Assembly: GCF_024498135.1 (NCBI RefSeq)
Contig: NZ_JANHOH010000009.1
Coordinates: forward strand, 124,001 to 188,000
Source: Mucilaginibacter aquariorum
GTDB lineage: Bacteria; Bacteroidota; Bacteroidia; Sphingobacteriales; Sphingobacteriaceae
DNA length: 64,000 nt
Reading direction: 5' to 3'
Positions 1 through 8,367 of this stretch are shown piece by piece. Under the pieces are notes generated by a model. It saw nothing but the letters and a program-made list of their open reading frames with translations, was not told the DNA's origin and did no database searches. How positions within the stretch are numbered: the first letter of the stretch is position 1; each line of letters starts with the position of its first letter. The position numbers and the translations under genes were made by a program.

Positions 1-1274
1 GGACCTGCCGCCGTCCTGTCGATAAAAAAGCTATCCTTCCCTTTGTCGTACCCGACAAGTAGCTGGTTATTGTCTTTATTGGATAAAACAACAGAGAATG
101 ACGCAAGGCGATCGGTTTGCAACTGTACTTTGTATGGTCCTTTGATGGGCGATTTATTAACTTTTTTTGGAGATCCGGCATGAAACGCGCCGGGTAAGTT
201 CACCCTGCTCTTGTCCAGGACTGACAGTTCCGCGACCGGCTCTGATCTTAAGCTGATTCGATTGTTAAGATTGATCAGCCTGAGTTCCCGCGGAAGCGTT
301 GTCGCACCACGCCATTCTTCAGTAGGTACCTGATTGGCATAGGTCCAATTGTTCATCCACCCGATAAATACCTTCCTGCCCCCGGTATTGGCCCAGGTAA
401 TGCCCGCGTAATTATCAGTACCATAGTCGATCCATCTTGTCGCCGTATCCAACGGGGTGAATTTGCTGCCATCAAAATCACCGATGAAATATTGCGTTCC
501 GGAACCACCGTTGGGCGCGCCCGGGTTGATGCTTATGAGCAGGACATAATACTTTTTGCCGTTAAGAGAAAGCGGAAAAAGATCAGGACACTCCCAAACG
601 CCGCCATGGGCACCAAGACGCTCCCCAAACTCGCTTTCCTTTGTCCAGCTTTTGAGATCGGGGGATGAATAGAAGGTGATACGGTCCTTCGTCGCTAATG
701 TCATGATCCATTTTTTTTGTGCGGCATACCAGCTCACTTTAGGGTCCCTGAAATCCGAGATCCCGGGATTTTTAAGAACAGGATTTCCGGAATATTTTGT
801 CCAGGTTTGTCCTTCGTCCAAACTGTAAGCAATGCTTTGATTCTGAGAATCGGACCTTCCGGCCTTTTCGGCCTTGGGATTGTGGTGCGTAAATATGGCG
901 ACAAGGGGCGTTTTTCCATCCTTGCCGAATCCGGAGGTATTGCCGGCATCAACTACCGCGCTACCTGAAAAGATATAACCAAGACTGTCGGGGTATAAAG
1001 CGACCGGCAAGCGCTCCCAATGGACCAAGTCCTTGCTTGTTGCATGCGCCCAGTGCATAGGCCCCCATTTCGTACCTCCGGGATAGAATTGGTAAAACAG
1101 ATGATATTTACCTTTATAGTAAACCATCCCGTTCGGATCGTTCATCCATTTCCGTTCCGGTGTAAAATGGATCTGAGGGCGGTGTTTTTCCTTGTTGGTA
1201 ACGGGACTGTCCTGTGCACAGCTACAAAATGGCAGTAAGCCCATCATAGCTATAAAACTGAAAACTTTTAACAT
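1..1274 (-). CDS. GH32 fructan hydrolase (levanase/inulinase/invertase type), C-terminus outside window
   Basis: Exported glycoside hydrolase family 32 enzyme that cleaves beta-fructosyl bonds in fructans or sucrose by a retaining mechanism. About 424 residues are in the window; the family is usually near 500, so part of the C-terminal beta-sandwich is missing. All three family motifs are visible: WMNDPNG at residues 43-49 (Asp46 the nucleophile), RDP at 176-178 (transition-state stabiliser) and ECP at 228-230 (Glu228 the acid/base). The N-terminus is hydrophobic and ends in FCSCAQD, which suggests a lipoprotein or secreted signal. The start is the ATG at 1274, the first in frame before the signal peptide. 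It lies at the distal end of PUL 1 but is separated from it by the HxlR gene and a gene-poor stretch. The family is certain; the exact substrate is not. Confidence 0.93.
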   Translation of the reverse strand, partial: MLKVFSFIAMMGLLPFCSCAQDSPVTNKEKHRPQIHFTPERKWMNDPNGMVYYKGKYHLFYQFYPGGTKWGPMHWAHATSKDLVHWERLPVALYPDSLGYIFSGSAVVDAGNTSGFGKDGKTPLVAIFTHHNPKAEKAGRSDSQNQSIAYSLDEGQTWTKYSGNPVLKNPGISDFRDPKVSWYAAQKKWIMTLATKDRITFYSSPDLKSWTKESEFGERLGAHGGVWECPDLFPLSLNGKKYYVLLISINPGAPNGGSGTQYFIGDFDGSKFTPLDTATRWIDYGTDNYAGITWANTGGRKVFIGWMNNWTYANQVPTEEWRGATTLPRELRLINLNNRISLRSEPVAELSVLDKSRVNLPGAFHAGSPKKVNKSPIKGPYKVQLQTDRLASFSVVLSNKDNNQLLVGYDKGKDSFFIDRTAAG

Positions 1275-1567
1275 ACGGCTTTCTTTTAGAGTGATAATTA
1301 TTTGTTCTGAATAGGATCAAACTGGTTTACAAACGTTGAACAAATAGCGCATTACCGTGCAGGTACTGACAGCAGGCATTGTCATAATCGGTTCAATAAA
1401 CTGGTTTTATATTTGGTTTAAAGGCCGCAAGGTATCGTGTAGTTCGATTTAAAGCGTTTAAAATCCGTTCAAAAGCATTCAAAATTGTAACATAAGGAGT
1501 TCGGTACCCCTATGGAAAGTCAGCGTTGAACAAAAGTCAATATTTCCATAAGAGTTATTTTATCGGT

Positions 1568-1819
1568 ATGGAAGCAAAACCACTTAACAATGCCCGTCTA
1601 ACACTCCGAGATTATCCGAGTCGGACAGTAAAAAAGCTAAACAACGGTGATAAAAAGAATAAATTAAAGCTGGAAGAATACCTATATCGTAAAAATGGGA
1701 CAGATGTATTTTATGATTTAAAGCAAATGGATTTTGAAAAGACGCTACCATCAAATAAACGAATTTCACTACAGTATCAAAATGGTCAAAAGTATGCGAA
1801 TTATATGCAGCCAGAGTGA
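1568..1819 (+). CDS. hypothetical protein, lysine/asparagine-rich, possibly spurious
   Basis: An 83-codon frame from an ATG, with an in-frame TTG 42 nt upstream. The product is rich in Lys, Asn and Tyr and has no signal peptide, membrane segment or motif that I recognise. Its base composition is clearly more AT-rich than the GH32 and PUL genes around it, which fits transferred DNA or a gene remnant. No convincing promoter or ribosome binding site is seen. It may not be a gene. Confidence 0.25.
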   Translation: MEAKPLNNARLTLRDYPSRTVKKLNNGDKKNKLKLEEYLYRKNGTDVFYDLKQMDFEKTLPSNKRISLQYQNGQKYANYMQPE

Positions 1820-1878
1820 ATGTTTGAAAATGATCCGCAGTGATACACAGTTTCTATCTGTAAAGGAGGTCTGTATTC

Positions 1879-1974
1879 TTGATTGACGCATGCTTGAATC
1901 TCGTTGTTGTTGCCTGTTTAATTGCAGAAATAAGTGTTAGCTACGGCTTCATTGCTTTAGCCGGTAAAACGTAA
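1879..1974 (+). CDS. possible 31-residue hydrophobic peptide with a strong Shine-Dalgarno
   Basis: A short frame starting at TTG and ending in TAA, preceded 9 nt upstream by AAAGGAGGT (1862-1870), a near-perfect Shine-Dalgarno. Such strong sites are unusual in Bacteroidota, whose translation depends little on them. The peptide is mostly hydrophobic in the middle (LNLVVVACLIAEISV) and could span a membrane once. Small hydrophobic peptides of this kind include type I toxins and holin-like leaders, but nothing here shows function. The site could also be chance. Confidence 0.25.
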   Translation: MIDACLNLVVVACLIAEISVSYGFIALAGKT

Positions 1975-2220
1975 ATTCCTACAGTAATCACCACATGCGG
2001 GGCAATGCCATGATAGCAGGTTTTCGATCTGATGTACACGGAAGCACAGCCTGCGGAAATTGTTGTCACAGCATTGCTGTTGTGTTTTCGAGTTGCTGCA
2101 AGAGCTCATAACAAATCACTTGTACCTCAGGGCTCCGGTGCAATCTCGGGTACAGGCCCGATATTCGCCTGAACATGATCTTTACCGATATGGATGAACG
2201 CCACAACATACTAATTGAAT
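1975..2220. other. gene-poor stretch, nothing recognised
   Basis: No frame here has a start, a plausible length and a recognisable product. Together with 1275-1567 it forms the AT-rich, weakly coding block between GH32 and the HxlR gene. 1275-1525 is the upstream region of GH32 and should contain its promoter, but I see no clear TAnnTTTG box. Confidence 0.5.
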
Positions 2221-2328
2221 TTAGAAGTCAAATTTTACATAAAACCGTCGCAGCAACAGCGTTAGCATTACAGCGATCAGCAATATGATCAGGTATCGGA
2301 TCGTCGTATGATTGAAACAGCTTTTCAT
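2221..2328 (-). CDS. possible 35-residue single-span membrane peptide
   Basis: An ATG-initiated minus-strand frame whose product has one strong hydrophobic helix (YLIILLIAVMLTLLL, about residues 13-27), followed by Arg-Arg and a short basic/aromatic tail, giving a typical inside-positive topology. It lies just upstream of, and divergent from, the HxlR gene, so the two would share a promoter region. Nothing identifies a function. Its small size and lack of family make it uncertain. Confidence 0.3.
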   Translation of the reverse strand: MKSCFNHTTIRYLIILLIAVMLTLLLRRFYVKFDF

Positions 2329-2377
2329 AATGCAGCAGCTTTGTGTTATGATTACTAATTGGTAACTACTCCCGGAA

Positions 2378-2731
2378 ATGAAAGTAAAAAAAACACTTGA
2401 TGAGGAATGCCTGACGGGCAAGAACGGCATCCGCGACGCGCAGGGGCTTTTGGCAGGAAAGTGGAAATTCTCGATCATTGCAGCGCTTCATTTTGAGGGG
2501 GTAATGCGGTTTATGGATCTGTTAAGACATATTGACGGGATAGCGCCAAAAGTGCTTTCGAACGAGTTGAAGGATCTGGAATTAAATCATCTCGTTACCA
2601 AAACGGTATGCGATACGCGCCCGGTTACCGTTGAATATGAACTGACGCAGTTGGGGCATGATCTTGAGCCTGTGATCCTGGAAATGTCAAAGTGGGGTGT
2701 TATGTATAGGAATACTATCGTTAAAAACTAA
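2378..2731 (+). CDS. HxlR-family winged-helix transcriptional regulator
   Basis: A 117-residue protein matching HxlR-type regulators in length and layout. It has an N-terminal Cys in the context DEECLTGKNGIRDAQ, then the winged helix-turn-helix starting at LLAGKWKFSIIAAL and continuing through RFMDLLRHIDGIAPKVLS and the wing, and ends in an EPVILEMSKWG dimerisation helix. HxlR proteins often sense oxidants, aldehydes or quinones through Cys and act as repressors or activators of a nearby gene. Here there is no obvious divergent enzyme target, only the small frame at 2221-2328. It is the only sizeable plus-strand gene in the first 26 kb and sits against the broken end of the GH78 gene, so it probably came with the rearrangement. 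Confidence 0.9.
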   Translation: MKVKKTLDEECLTGKNGIRDAQGLLAGKWKFSIIAALHFEGVMRFMDLLRHIDGIAPKVLSNELKDLELNHLVTKTVCDTRPVTVEYELTQLGHDLEPVILEMSKWGVMYRNTIVKN

Positions 2732-3356
2732 AAAAGCGAGCATCTCTTGCTTTTGACCCAGTACGATCAAAGGGAATATTGCTAAAAGAATACAAGCCGG
2801 CCACCGCTATGTAAGCACGCGCCGAGCGGATCCTTTTGACAGTCTTAAAAGTTTTGCGGGAATAGGGCGCCTGTAATTTGCTGATACTGCCGCCATCGCT
2901 TATCCATGCTCCGGTCCAGTTACCCATGTCGATCATGCCTGTTTCAAAATACGCGGGTTTACTATCGGTCATTAAAACACCGTTTCTGTCCCAGGTACGT
3001 ACTTTCCAGTAGTAACGGGTAAAGGGTTCAAGTGTCCTGCCTTTATACGTGATCAGGCATGCTGCTGATCTTACTTTGCCGGAGTTCCAGACAGTACCTG
3101 CACCGCTCGTTAGCCTGGCACTGTCTTTCGACACGACAACGGTATAGGCACTTTGGGCGGCACCCGGTTTGCGATCATTGATCTGCCAGGAGAGCCTTGG
3201 ATGCGGTTCGTCAACCCCCATGGGTGATTTCAGATGTTCGCATTTTAGCGTAATAGCGCCAGCCTGTGCATTGGCCAGGCTGCAATTAAAAATAGTGCTT
3301 AATACGAGTAAGATAACCAGCGATAAGCAACTGCCTTTAAAACAGCGGAAATTCAT
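2721..3356 (-). pseudogene. truncated alpha-L-rhamnosidase (GH78), N-terminal fragment
   Basis: The frame gives 211 residues against 700-1000 for GH78 enzymes. It starts with a signal peptide (hydrophobic SLVILLVLSTIF ending near ANAQ) and continues into the conserved rhamnosidase N-terminal region: LKCEHLKSPMGVDEPHPRLSW, the fibronectin-like TRYYWKVRTWD segment and the SDGGSISKLQAPYSRKTF start of the next beta domain. Similarity stops after ARAYIAVAGLY, where intact proteins continue with the ELYINGKKV-like strand; the last 20 or so residues are unrelated. The whole catalytic (alpha/alpha)6 barrel is missing, so the product cannot be an active rhamnosidase. The junction is at about 2788, within 60 bp of the end of the HxlR gene. 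Confidence 0.85.
2732..2754 (+). terminator. hairpin directly after the HxlR stop codon
   Basis: A 9-bp stem (AAAAGCGAG with CTTGCTTTT, one G-U pair) and a 5-nt loop begin one base after the TAA, with four U at the 3' side. It is a short, plausible intrinsic terminator for the regulator gene. It also lies within the junction region of the truncated GH78 gene. Confidence 0.45.
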
Positions 3357-3386
3357 TTATTAGTTTTAAATAATTGATGAAATAAA

Positions 3387-5273
3387 TTATTTGACCAGAA
3401 GGCCGTTGATCATCTGCGCATACCAGCGCGCAAGGTAGTCATTAGGGTGGTTAACATTATTACCGGTCATGTCCTGGTAGCTTTTGCGCTTGAGCAATGC
3501 TGCATGTACACCCGTCAGGTCCGCTAACGCAACCCCCTTTTTGACAAGTTTGGCCAACTCCGCCTTGTAACGCCCCTGCAAGCCGCATTGCACAGCATCC
3601 GGGTTGGGTAGCATGGGGGCGATGAGTATAAATTCCGTCTCAGGATTGATGGCTGAAACCGAATTCATGATCCCGTTGATCTGCTCGCGAAACTGCCCGG
3701 GCGATATGTTTTCGCTGCCATCGTTCATGCCGAATCCAATAACTACCAGATCAGGGTGGTACGCCGTTACCCGTGTTGAAACGGAATCAAGGCCCCATTT
3801 GGCGAGCTTGCCGGCTACAGAGGTATTAGTATAAGTAACCTGTGCCCCATAAACACTTCGCAGGTGGTATACGACAAGCTCCGGCCAAACAGGCATATAC
3901 GGAGCAACATCCTCAAAACCGCTGGCATTGTAACCGGTTTCTATGCTGTTGCCATAAAATACGATATTTAACTGCTTTTTAGCCGATAACTTATTTAGGG
4001 TAAGTGGAAGATTGCTTTCCTGGTATACAGGTACCGGACCACTCCATTTCCTTCTCTTTTCGGGGATATAAGTAACGGAGACCTGCCGGGCGCTGAAGTA
4101 GGCATTTTCACTAAACAGCACAAAAGTTCCGGGCGCTTTACCGGCCATAGACAAGTCAGGCTTCTTTTCTGTAAAAACAAGCTCCTCTTTTTTTAGAAAC
4201 GGGATCTTTGATTCTCCACCAATGCTGATCTTACCATTCGCATAACTCCAGTCCCTGCCTTTTACAAAAGTCGTGCTTTGATCCGCAGACTTTACGGAGA
4301 GTACCTTCCGCGCATTAAAAAGCAGCGCCCCGCTTGCCCGGTCGTGATCCTTGATGATCTGTGTGCGTTCGTCTGTGATCGTATCGGCTTTCCAAAAGGG
4401 TTCGTTGTACTTCTCCAGATTGATATACTTGTCCCAACGTGGTGCAAGGCCAAGTTGTTTAAACGCAGCTGAAAGAGCGGTGGCAATGATCGCATTTCCT
4501 TTATCCGATGGATGTAAGCCATCGTAGGTTAGATTTACTGCCTCCGGAGGATATGGATAATCATCGTTTTTGGGATCGAAAGGTATGCCGGTTGACCGGG
4601 GATAAGTATAATTAACGTATTTACCGTTTTGGGGATCTTTCAACCGTTTAAAATTAACCAGGTTTTCTATTTTTAATAATGGATGATGATACAGGTCGAC
4701 AACGGGCACATGCTCATATTGACCGATAGCGATAACCGCATTTGCGAATTCTTCCAGTGATTGTTCGTTTTTATTTTGATAGGAACCAAAGGCATTATTA
4801 TTGGCGTCAGCGATATAAACAAAATCATTACGCTGCATGGGCGTGATCAGCACGATTTTAGCTTCCGGGTTCAGCTGACGGATCTTGTTGATGATGATCC
4901 GGAAGGAGCCATACGCCGTTGTATTATCGTTACCATGCTGATAATCTTCCACCTTTCCGACAGGCCTGCCTTGCCACCAGTCGTTTGTGCCCAGAAACAC
5001 AGAATATACGTCGGCTTTGACCAGGCCCAGATGCTCAATGTCCCCGGCGATCGCGCCGGATGTCCAACCATTATGGCCTTGGTTGATATACCGCAGATTG
5101 GGTAATAGCTCTGTTACGCGCGTCAGGTAACCTTTTTTAACTCTGTTCCCGGTTTCATCAGGATGATCATTCAGGTAGGTGATCGAATCACCTATGGCAA
5201 CCCAGGTTAATTCCTTTTCCTTAAACGAACACAGGATAAATATCGTGAACAATACGAACAGGTACTTTTTCAT
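3387..5273 (-). CDS. tandem-domain SGNH/GDSL hydrolase (esterase), exported
   Basis: About 628 residues with two SGNH hydrolase domains in one chain. Domain 1 (about residues 22-260) shows GDSIT (nucleophile block I), GTND (block III) and YDGLHPSDKG (block V with catalytic Asp/His). A beta-rich linker follows. Domain 2 (about 430-625) shows YGNSIETG, GFGMND and a terminal NHPND. SGNH esterases remove acetyl or other acyl groups from glycans, so this is probably a carbohydrate esterase acting after import. I chose the ATG at 5273 because it begins a hydrophobic signal (KKYLFVLFTIFILC); an upstream ATG at 5327 would put 18 polar residues in front. The gene lies between SusD/SGBP and the GH78 remnant in PUL 1. 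Confidence 0.88.
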   Translation of the reverse strand: MKKYLFVLFTIFILCSFKEKELTWVAIGDSITYLNDHPDETGNRVKKGYLTRVTELLPNLRYINQGHNGWTSGAIAGDIEHLGLVKADVYSVFLGTNDWWQGRPVGKVEDYQHGNDNTTAYGSFRIIINKIRQLNPEAKIVLITPMQRNDFVYIADANNNAFGSYQNKNEQSLEEFANAVIAIGQYEHVPVVDLYHHPLLKIENLVNFKRLKDPQNGKYVNYTYPRSTGIPFDPKNDDYPYPPEAVNLTYDGLHPSDKGNAIIATALSAAFKQLGLAPRWDKYINLEKYNEPFWKADTITDERTQIIKDHDRASGALLFNARKVLSVKSADQSTTFVKGRDWSYANGKISIGGESKIPFLKKEELVFTEKKPDLSMAGKAPGTFVLFSENAYFSARQVSVTYIPEKRRKWSGPVPVYQESNLPLTLNKLSAKKQLNIVFYGNSIETGYNASGFEDVAPYMPVWPELVVYHLRSVYGAQVTYTNTSVAGKLAKWGLDSVSTRVTAYHPDLVVIGFGMNDGSENISPGQFREQINGIMNSVSAINPETEFILIAPMLPNPDAVQCGLQGRYKAELAKLVKKGVALADLTGVHAALLKRKSYQDMTGNNVNHPNDYLARWYAQMINGLLVK

Positions 5274-5336
5274 ATTTTTGTACAAAAGAAAATCTCCCGG
5301 GGAATTACCAGTTTGATTTTCCCGCAAAGTTAAGTG

Positions 5337-5559
5337 TTAATGAATTGGCCTTACCAAACGCCGCCCGGCTCTGACGTTTGAAAACAAATATAAACGACCA
5401 GGCTCAAATAACTGTACCGTGGTGTTTTTAGGGAAATGATAGGCATTCCAGGAACCTTTAACAGGTGTTCTATTCAAATCCGCCCGGCCGGTATGGAATA
5501 CCCGGCCAGGCGGAATTAATAATGATCTGAAAGTTTAACAGATCCTCTTCAGTGCGTTG
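5337..5559 (-). other. PUL 1 gap with a GC-rich hairpin and an open frame lacking a start
   Basis: The gap between the discoidin protein and the SGNH hydrolase holds an imperfect stem (5479-5494 with 498-514 of the same block, about 15 bp, GC-rich, 3-nt loop) without a clear U-tract. It could be a processing or partial termination site. The minus strand is also open for about 66 codons to a TAA at 5337-5339, but has no start codon. The frame reads like a protein C-terminus yet matches no family I recognise, so it may be a decayed gene end or chance. Confidence 0.35.
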
Positions 5560-6525
5560 CTAATAGGCGCCGAATTCGGCAAGACTGCTGAAGACACCAC
5601 CATGGGTGCTGATGACGACATACTTGACATAACGCGCGTCCACAAAGTTTGGCAGCCACTTCTTCTGCTGCGGCTGCACCGTTTGTAAATGGAAGCCTGC
5701 GGCCCTGGTCCAGTTAATTTTATCAAGGCTCGTTTGTATCTCAACGGAATCAGCTTTACCTCCGCTGCCGCTTATTTGGCGCTGGGTAAAATTGAAACCA
5801 TGTAAGGATTTAACTCCGCCCATATCATATGTAATATGATGGGGTAAAATGCTACCGCCGTTGCTCCATTGCGCATGCCAAAATGTATTGATATTGTTGT
5901 CTAATGTAAATATGGCCCGGCCGTTGTTCGGCCCTTCGCCGGTCGCCTCCTGCGATGAAAAATCAACGATCGACCAGGCAGCCCGGTCATAATCGGGATA
6001 GTCTGCAGCGCTGGGTTCGGAAGTCACCAAAAAATAGGTAGTCTTAAGTTTTTCGTTGATCTTAAAATCAGCGCTAAGCGTCACCGGCAACAGGTAAGTC
6101 GTGAACATGGGTATCGCTTTTTCACCGGTTGTTTTAACGATTACTTTTATTGGCGCGGTGGCCAGGTCGCCCTTCCTGATTACTGCCTCCGTTGCGCCGA
6201 GCCGGTAGGATTCAGGTGGTAGTATTTTATAGGAAGTGTTGTTGGCCGCATTATAGGTAGCAACCAGCGATGCATCGACATTAAAGGATACTTTGATATC
6301 CTGCGCCGGATAACCCCTGCCGCCATAGTTTGCACCATAGATCAAAAATTGTTCTGCCGGCTTAACTTCCAGTGTACCACTGACCACGCCGTTGGCCGCC
6401 TGTGGCATGTAAATTTGATTGTAGCTTGATTCGTCCTGATTCGGTAGGTTAACCTCATTCTTACAGCTTTGGGAAAGGATAAGGAAAGCTATAATTATAA
6501 CTTTGCCGTATATAGTATTTTTCAT
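5560..6525 (-). CDS. surface glycan-binding lipoprotein: DUF1735 domain plus F5/8 type C (discoidin) domain
   Basis: 321 residues. A lipoprotein signal (IIIAFLILSQSC, Cys at about 21) is followed by a DUF1735 (BT_3987-like) Ig-like domain at about 30-165. A discoidin-type beta-sandwich covers about 180-321, seen in the DNNINTFWHAQW and VDARYVKYVVIST strands typical of CBM32/F5-8C. Such proteins sit on the cell surface beside SusC/SusD and bind the target glycan. It lies 16 bp after the susD gene and is surely in the same transcript. The ligand cannot be read from the sequence. Confidence 0.88.
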   Translation of the reverse strand: MKNTIYGKVIIIAFLILSQSCKNEVNLPNQDESSYNQIYMPQAANGVVSGTLEVKPAEQFLIYGANYGGRGYPAQDIKVSFNVDASLVATYNAANNTSYKILPPESYRLGATEAVIRKGDLATAPIKVIVKTTGEKAIPMFTTYLLPVTLSADFKINEKLKTTYFLVTSEPSAADYPDYDRAAWSIVDFSSQEATGEGPNNGRAIFTLDNNINTFWHAQWSNGGSILPHHITYDMGGVKSLHGFNFTQRQISGSGGKADSVEIQTSLDKINWTRAAGFHLQTVQPQQKKWLPNFVDARYVKYVVISTHGGVFSSLAEFGAY

Positions 6526-6541
6526 CTTGTTTAAATTTTAA

Positions 6542-8341
6542 TTACCACGATGGACTTTGGACTAATGTCCGGTTCCTGTCTAATTCATATTGTGTTATAG
6601 GCCACCAATAGTAGGATTGCCGGAAAAGGTGTGGCGTAGCTGTCACTACTCTTTTATAAAAATCATTCCCGTCTTTGCTGATGTCCATACCATGCATAGC
6701 TCCCATCACCTGTGGAGCGATCTTCCATCGCCGGATGTCGAAAAAACGGTGTCCTTCATACGCAAGTTCAACACGGCGCTCCGCACGTATCTTGGCACGC
6801 ATCGCTGCCTGATCTGCTGGTACCGGAAGTGAGTTTGTACCGGATCCGTACTTCGGAACGCCGGCGCGCTCCCGGATAGCATTCAGATAAGTCAGTACAT
6901 CGGCTGATCCGGGCTGAAACTCATTTAATGCTTCCGCGTAGTTCAGGTATATTTCCCCTAAACGGAACAATATGAGCACCCGGGATTGTACCTGGCCGTT
7001 GCCGCCGGCACCGACATTTGTTTGTGGCCCAACATTTTTTCGGATCAGGTAGCCCGTTTTCGAAAAATCGGTCGGATGCCCGTTTCTGCCGTTCGGACCC
7101 GACAGAAAGAAGGTAACTGGCGCAGGTGCATTCATGGTACCGCCCTGCCAGATGCTGTTATTATAAGTAACATCATGATAAAAGCGGGGCTCACGGTTCA
7201 TGTACATATTGTATACCTGAACGCCATTGACCGTGGTAAAACCAATTTCTGAATATAATGGGGATTCAGATGGCAACAACCCGTCGGACATAAAATAGGA
7301 ATCAACGTTCTCCTGGGTTGGTGCTAGACCGCACCAACCTCCTGCTTGTCTTGGCGTCGCGTGAACATCCCACCTTGCCAAATCGTTTGCTTTTCTGACA
7401 AATATTTGCTCGGAATTCCAGCTGTTAAAAAATACCCCGTCTAAAGATTTCATCGGATTGCCGGAAGGATCTTTGTATAAGGCATATTGCCCCAAATCAA
7501 TGACCGCTTTGGCGGCATCGGCAGCTTTTTTCCATTTTTGTGCGTCATAGCTTTGTGCAATGAGCGCTTTGCCATCCTGGTTTTTGAACGAAGATGCATC
7601 CGTATTCCCGTTATACTGCGGACTCGCTGCATATAGCAAAAGCCGGGATTTGACTGCCAGACAAATCCCTTTGGTGATGCGTCCAAATTCTCTGTCACTC
7701 ACCTGTCCGTTACTTTGAGGCTGCAAGGGCAACCCTTCTGCGGCTTTATCAAGTTCACTGGCAACGTAACTTACGCACTCGTCAAAAGAGCTCCTTGGAA
7801 TCTGCATGGCTGATGCTTCGGCATCGGGCGGTGTGACATCTTCCCCCATCAGGACTACCGGACCATACTGCCTCATGAGTAAAAAATAATAATATGCCCG
7901 CAAAAAACGTGCTTCAGCCTGATATTGATCGATAAGCGCCTGGCCGTTCAGCGATCTGATCTCTATGTTCTCATTGATATGGTTCATGAAATAAGTTGCA
8001 GATCTGATACCCTGGTAATAATAACCCCAACGATCAAAGAGGTTATTAACATTTGACGGGTTTAAGTTACCAATATTTACAGCGTAATTCGGCCCGCCTG
8101 ACCATGTCAGGTCGGCCTCGTCGCTGCAACCAATCATAGGAAAGCCGTCAATCGCATTTGATTCGTCAGGAACGATGCTGTAAACATTGGCCAGAAATTG
8201 CTCTGAGGATGCTTTTTTGCGGAACACCTCTTCAATCGTGATACGATCGTTGGGCACCTGGTCCAGAAATTTTTTGCACCCTGTACCTGAAATACCGCTG
8301 AATAACAGCAGTAATAATATGAGTTTTATTTGTCGATTCAT
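6542..8341 (-). CDS. SusD/RagB family outer-membrane glycan-binding lipoprotein (PUL 1)
   Basis: A 599-residue SusD-like protein, from ATG 8341. It has a lipoprotein signal with FSGISGTGC at the cleavage site, the family start CKKFLDQVP, the TPR-rich region with ARFLRAYYYFLLMRQYGPVVL, and the C-terminal RRVELAYEGHRFFDIRRW block that defines SusD proteins. It forms a lid on the SusC channel and captures the glycan. An upstream ATG at 8380 would overlap the susC gene by 13 nt; I prefer 8341 because it directly precedes the signal peptide, leaving 26 nt after the susC stop. It is cotranscribed with susC. Confidence 0.95.
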   Translation of the reverse strand: MNRQIKLILLLLLFSGISGTGCKKFLDQVPNDRITIEEVFRKKASSEQFLANVYSIVPDESNAIDGFPMIGCSDEADLTWSGGPNYAVNIGNLNPSNVNNLFDRWGYYYQGIRSATYFMNHINENIEIRSLNGQALIDQYQAEARFLRAYYYFLLMRQYGPVVLMGEDVTPPDAEASAMQIPRSSFDECVSYVASELDKAAEGLPLQPQSNGQVSDREFGRITKGICLAVKSRLLLYAASPQYNGNTDASSFKNQDGKALIAQSYDAQKWKKAADAAKAVIDLGQYALYKDPSGNPMKSLDGVFFNSWNSEQIFVRKANDLARWDVHATPRQAGGWCGLAPTQENVDSYFMSDGLLPSESPLYSEIGFTTVNGVQVYNMYMNREPRFYHDVTYNNSIWQGGTMNAPAPVTFFLSGPNGRNGHPTDFSKTGYLIRKNVGPQTNVGAGGNGQVQSRVLILFRLGEIYLNYAEALNEFQPGSADVLTYLNAIRERAGVPKYGSGTNSLPVPADQAAMRAKIRAERRVELAYEGHRFFDIRRWKIAPQVMGAMHGMDISKDGNDFYKRVVTATPHLFRQSYYWWPITQYELDRNRTLVQSPSW

Positions 8342-8367
8342 CTTAAGTTTTGTTAGATATTGTCTTA

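Noticed and set aside
5337..5541. 66-codon minus-strand frame after the discoidin gene
   Set aside because: No start codon and spans the GC-rich hairpin; not similar to anything I recognise, so not called a gene.
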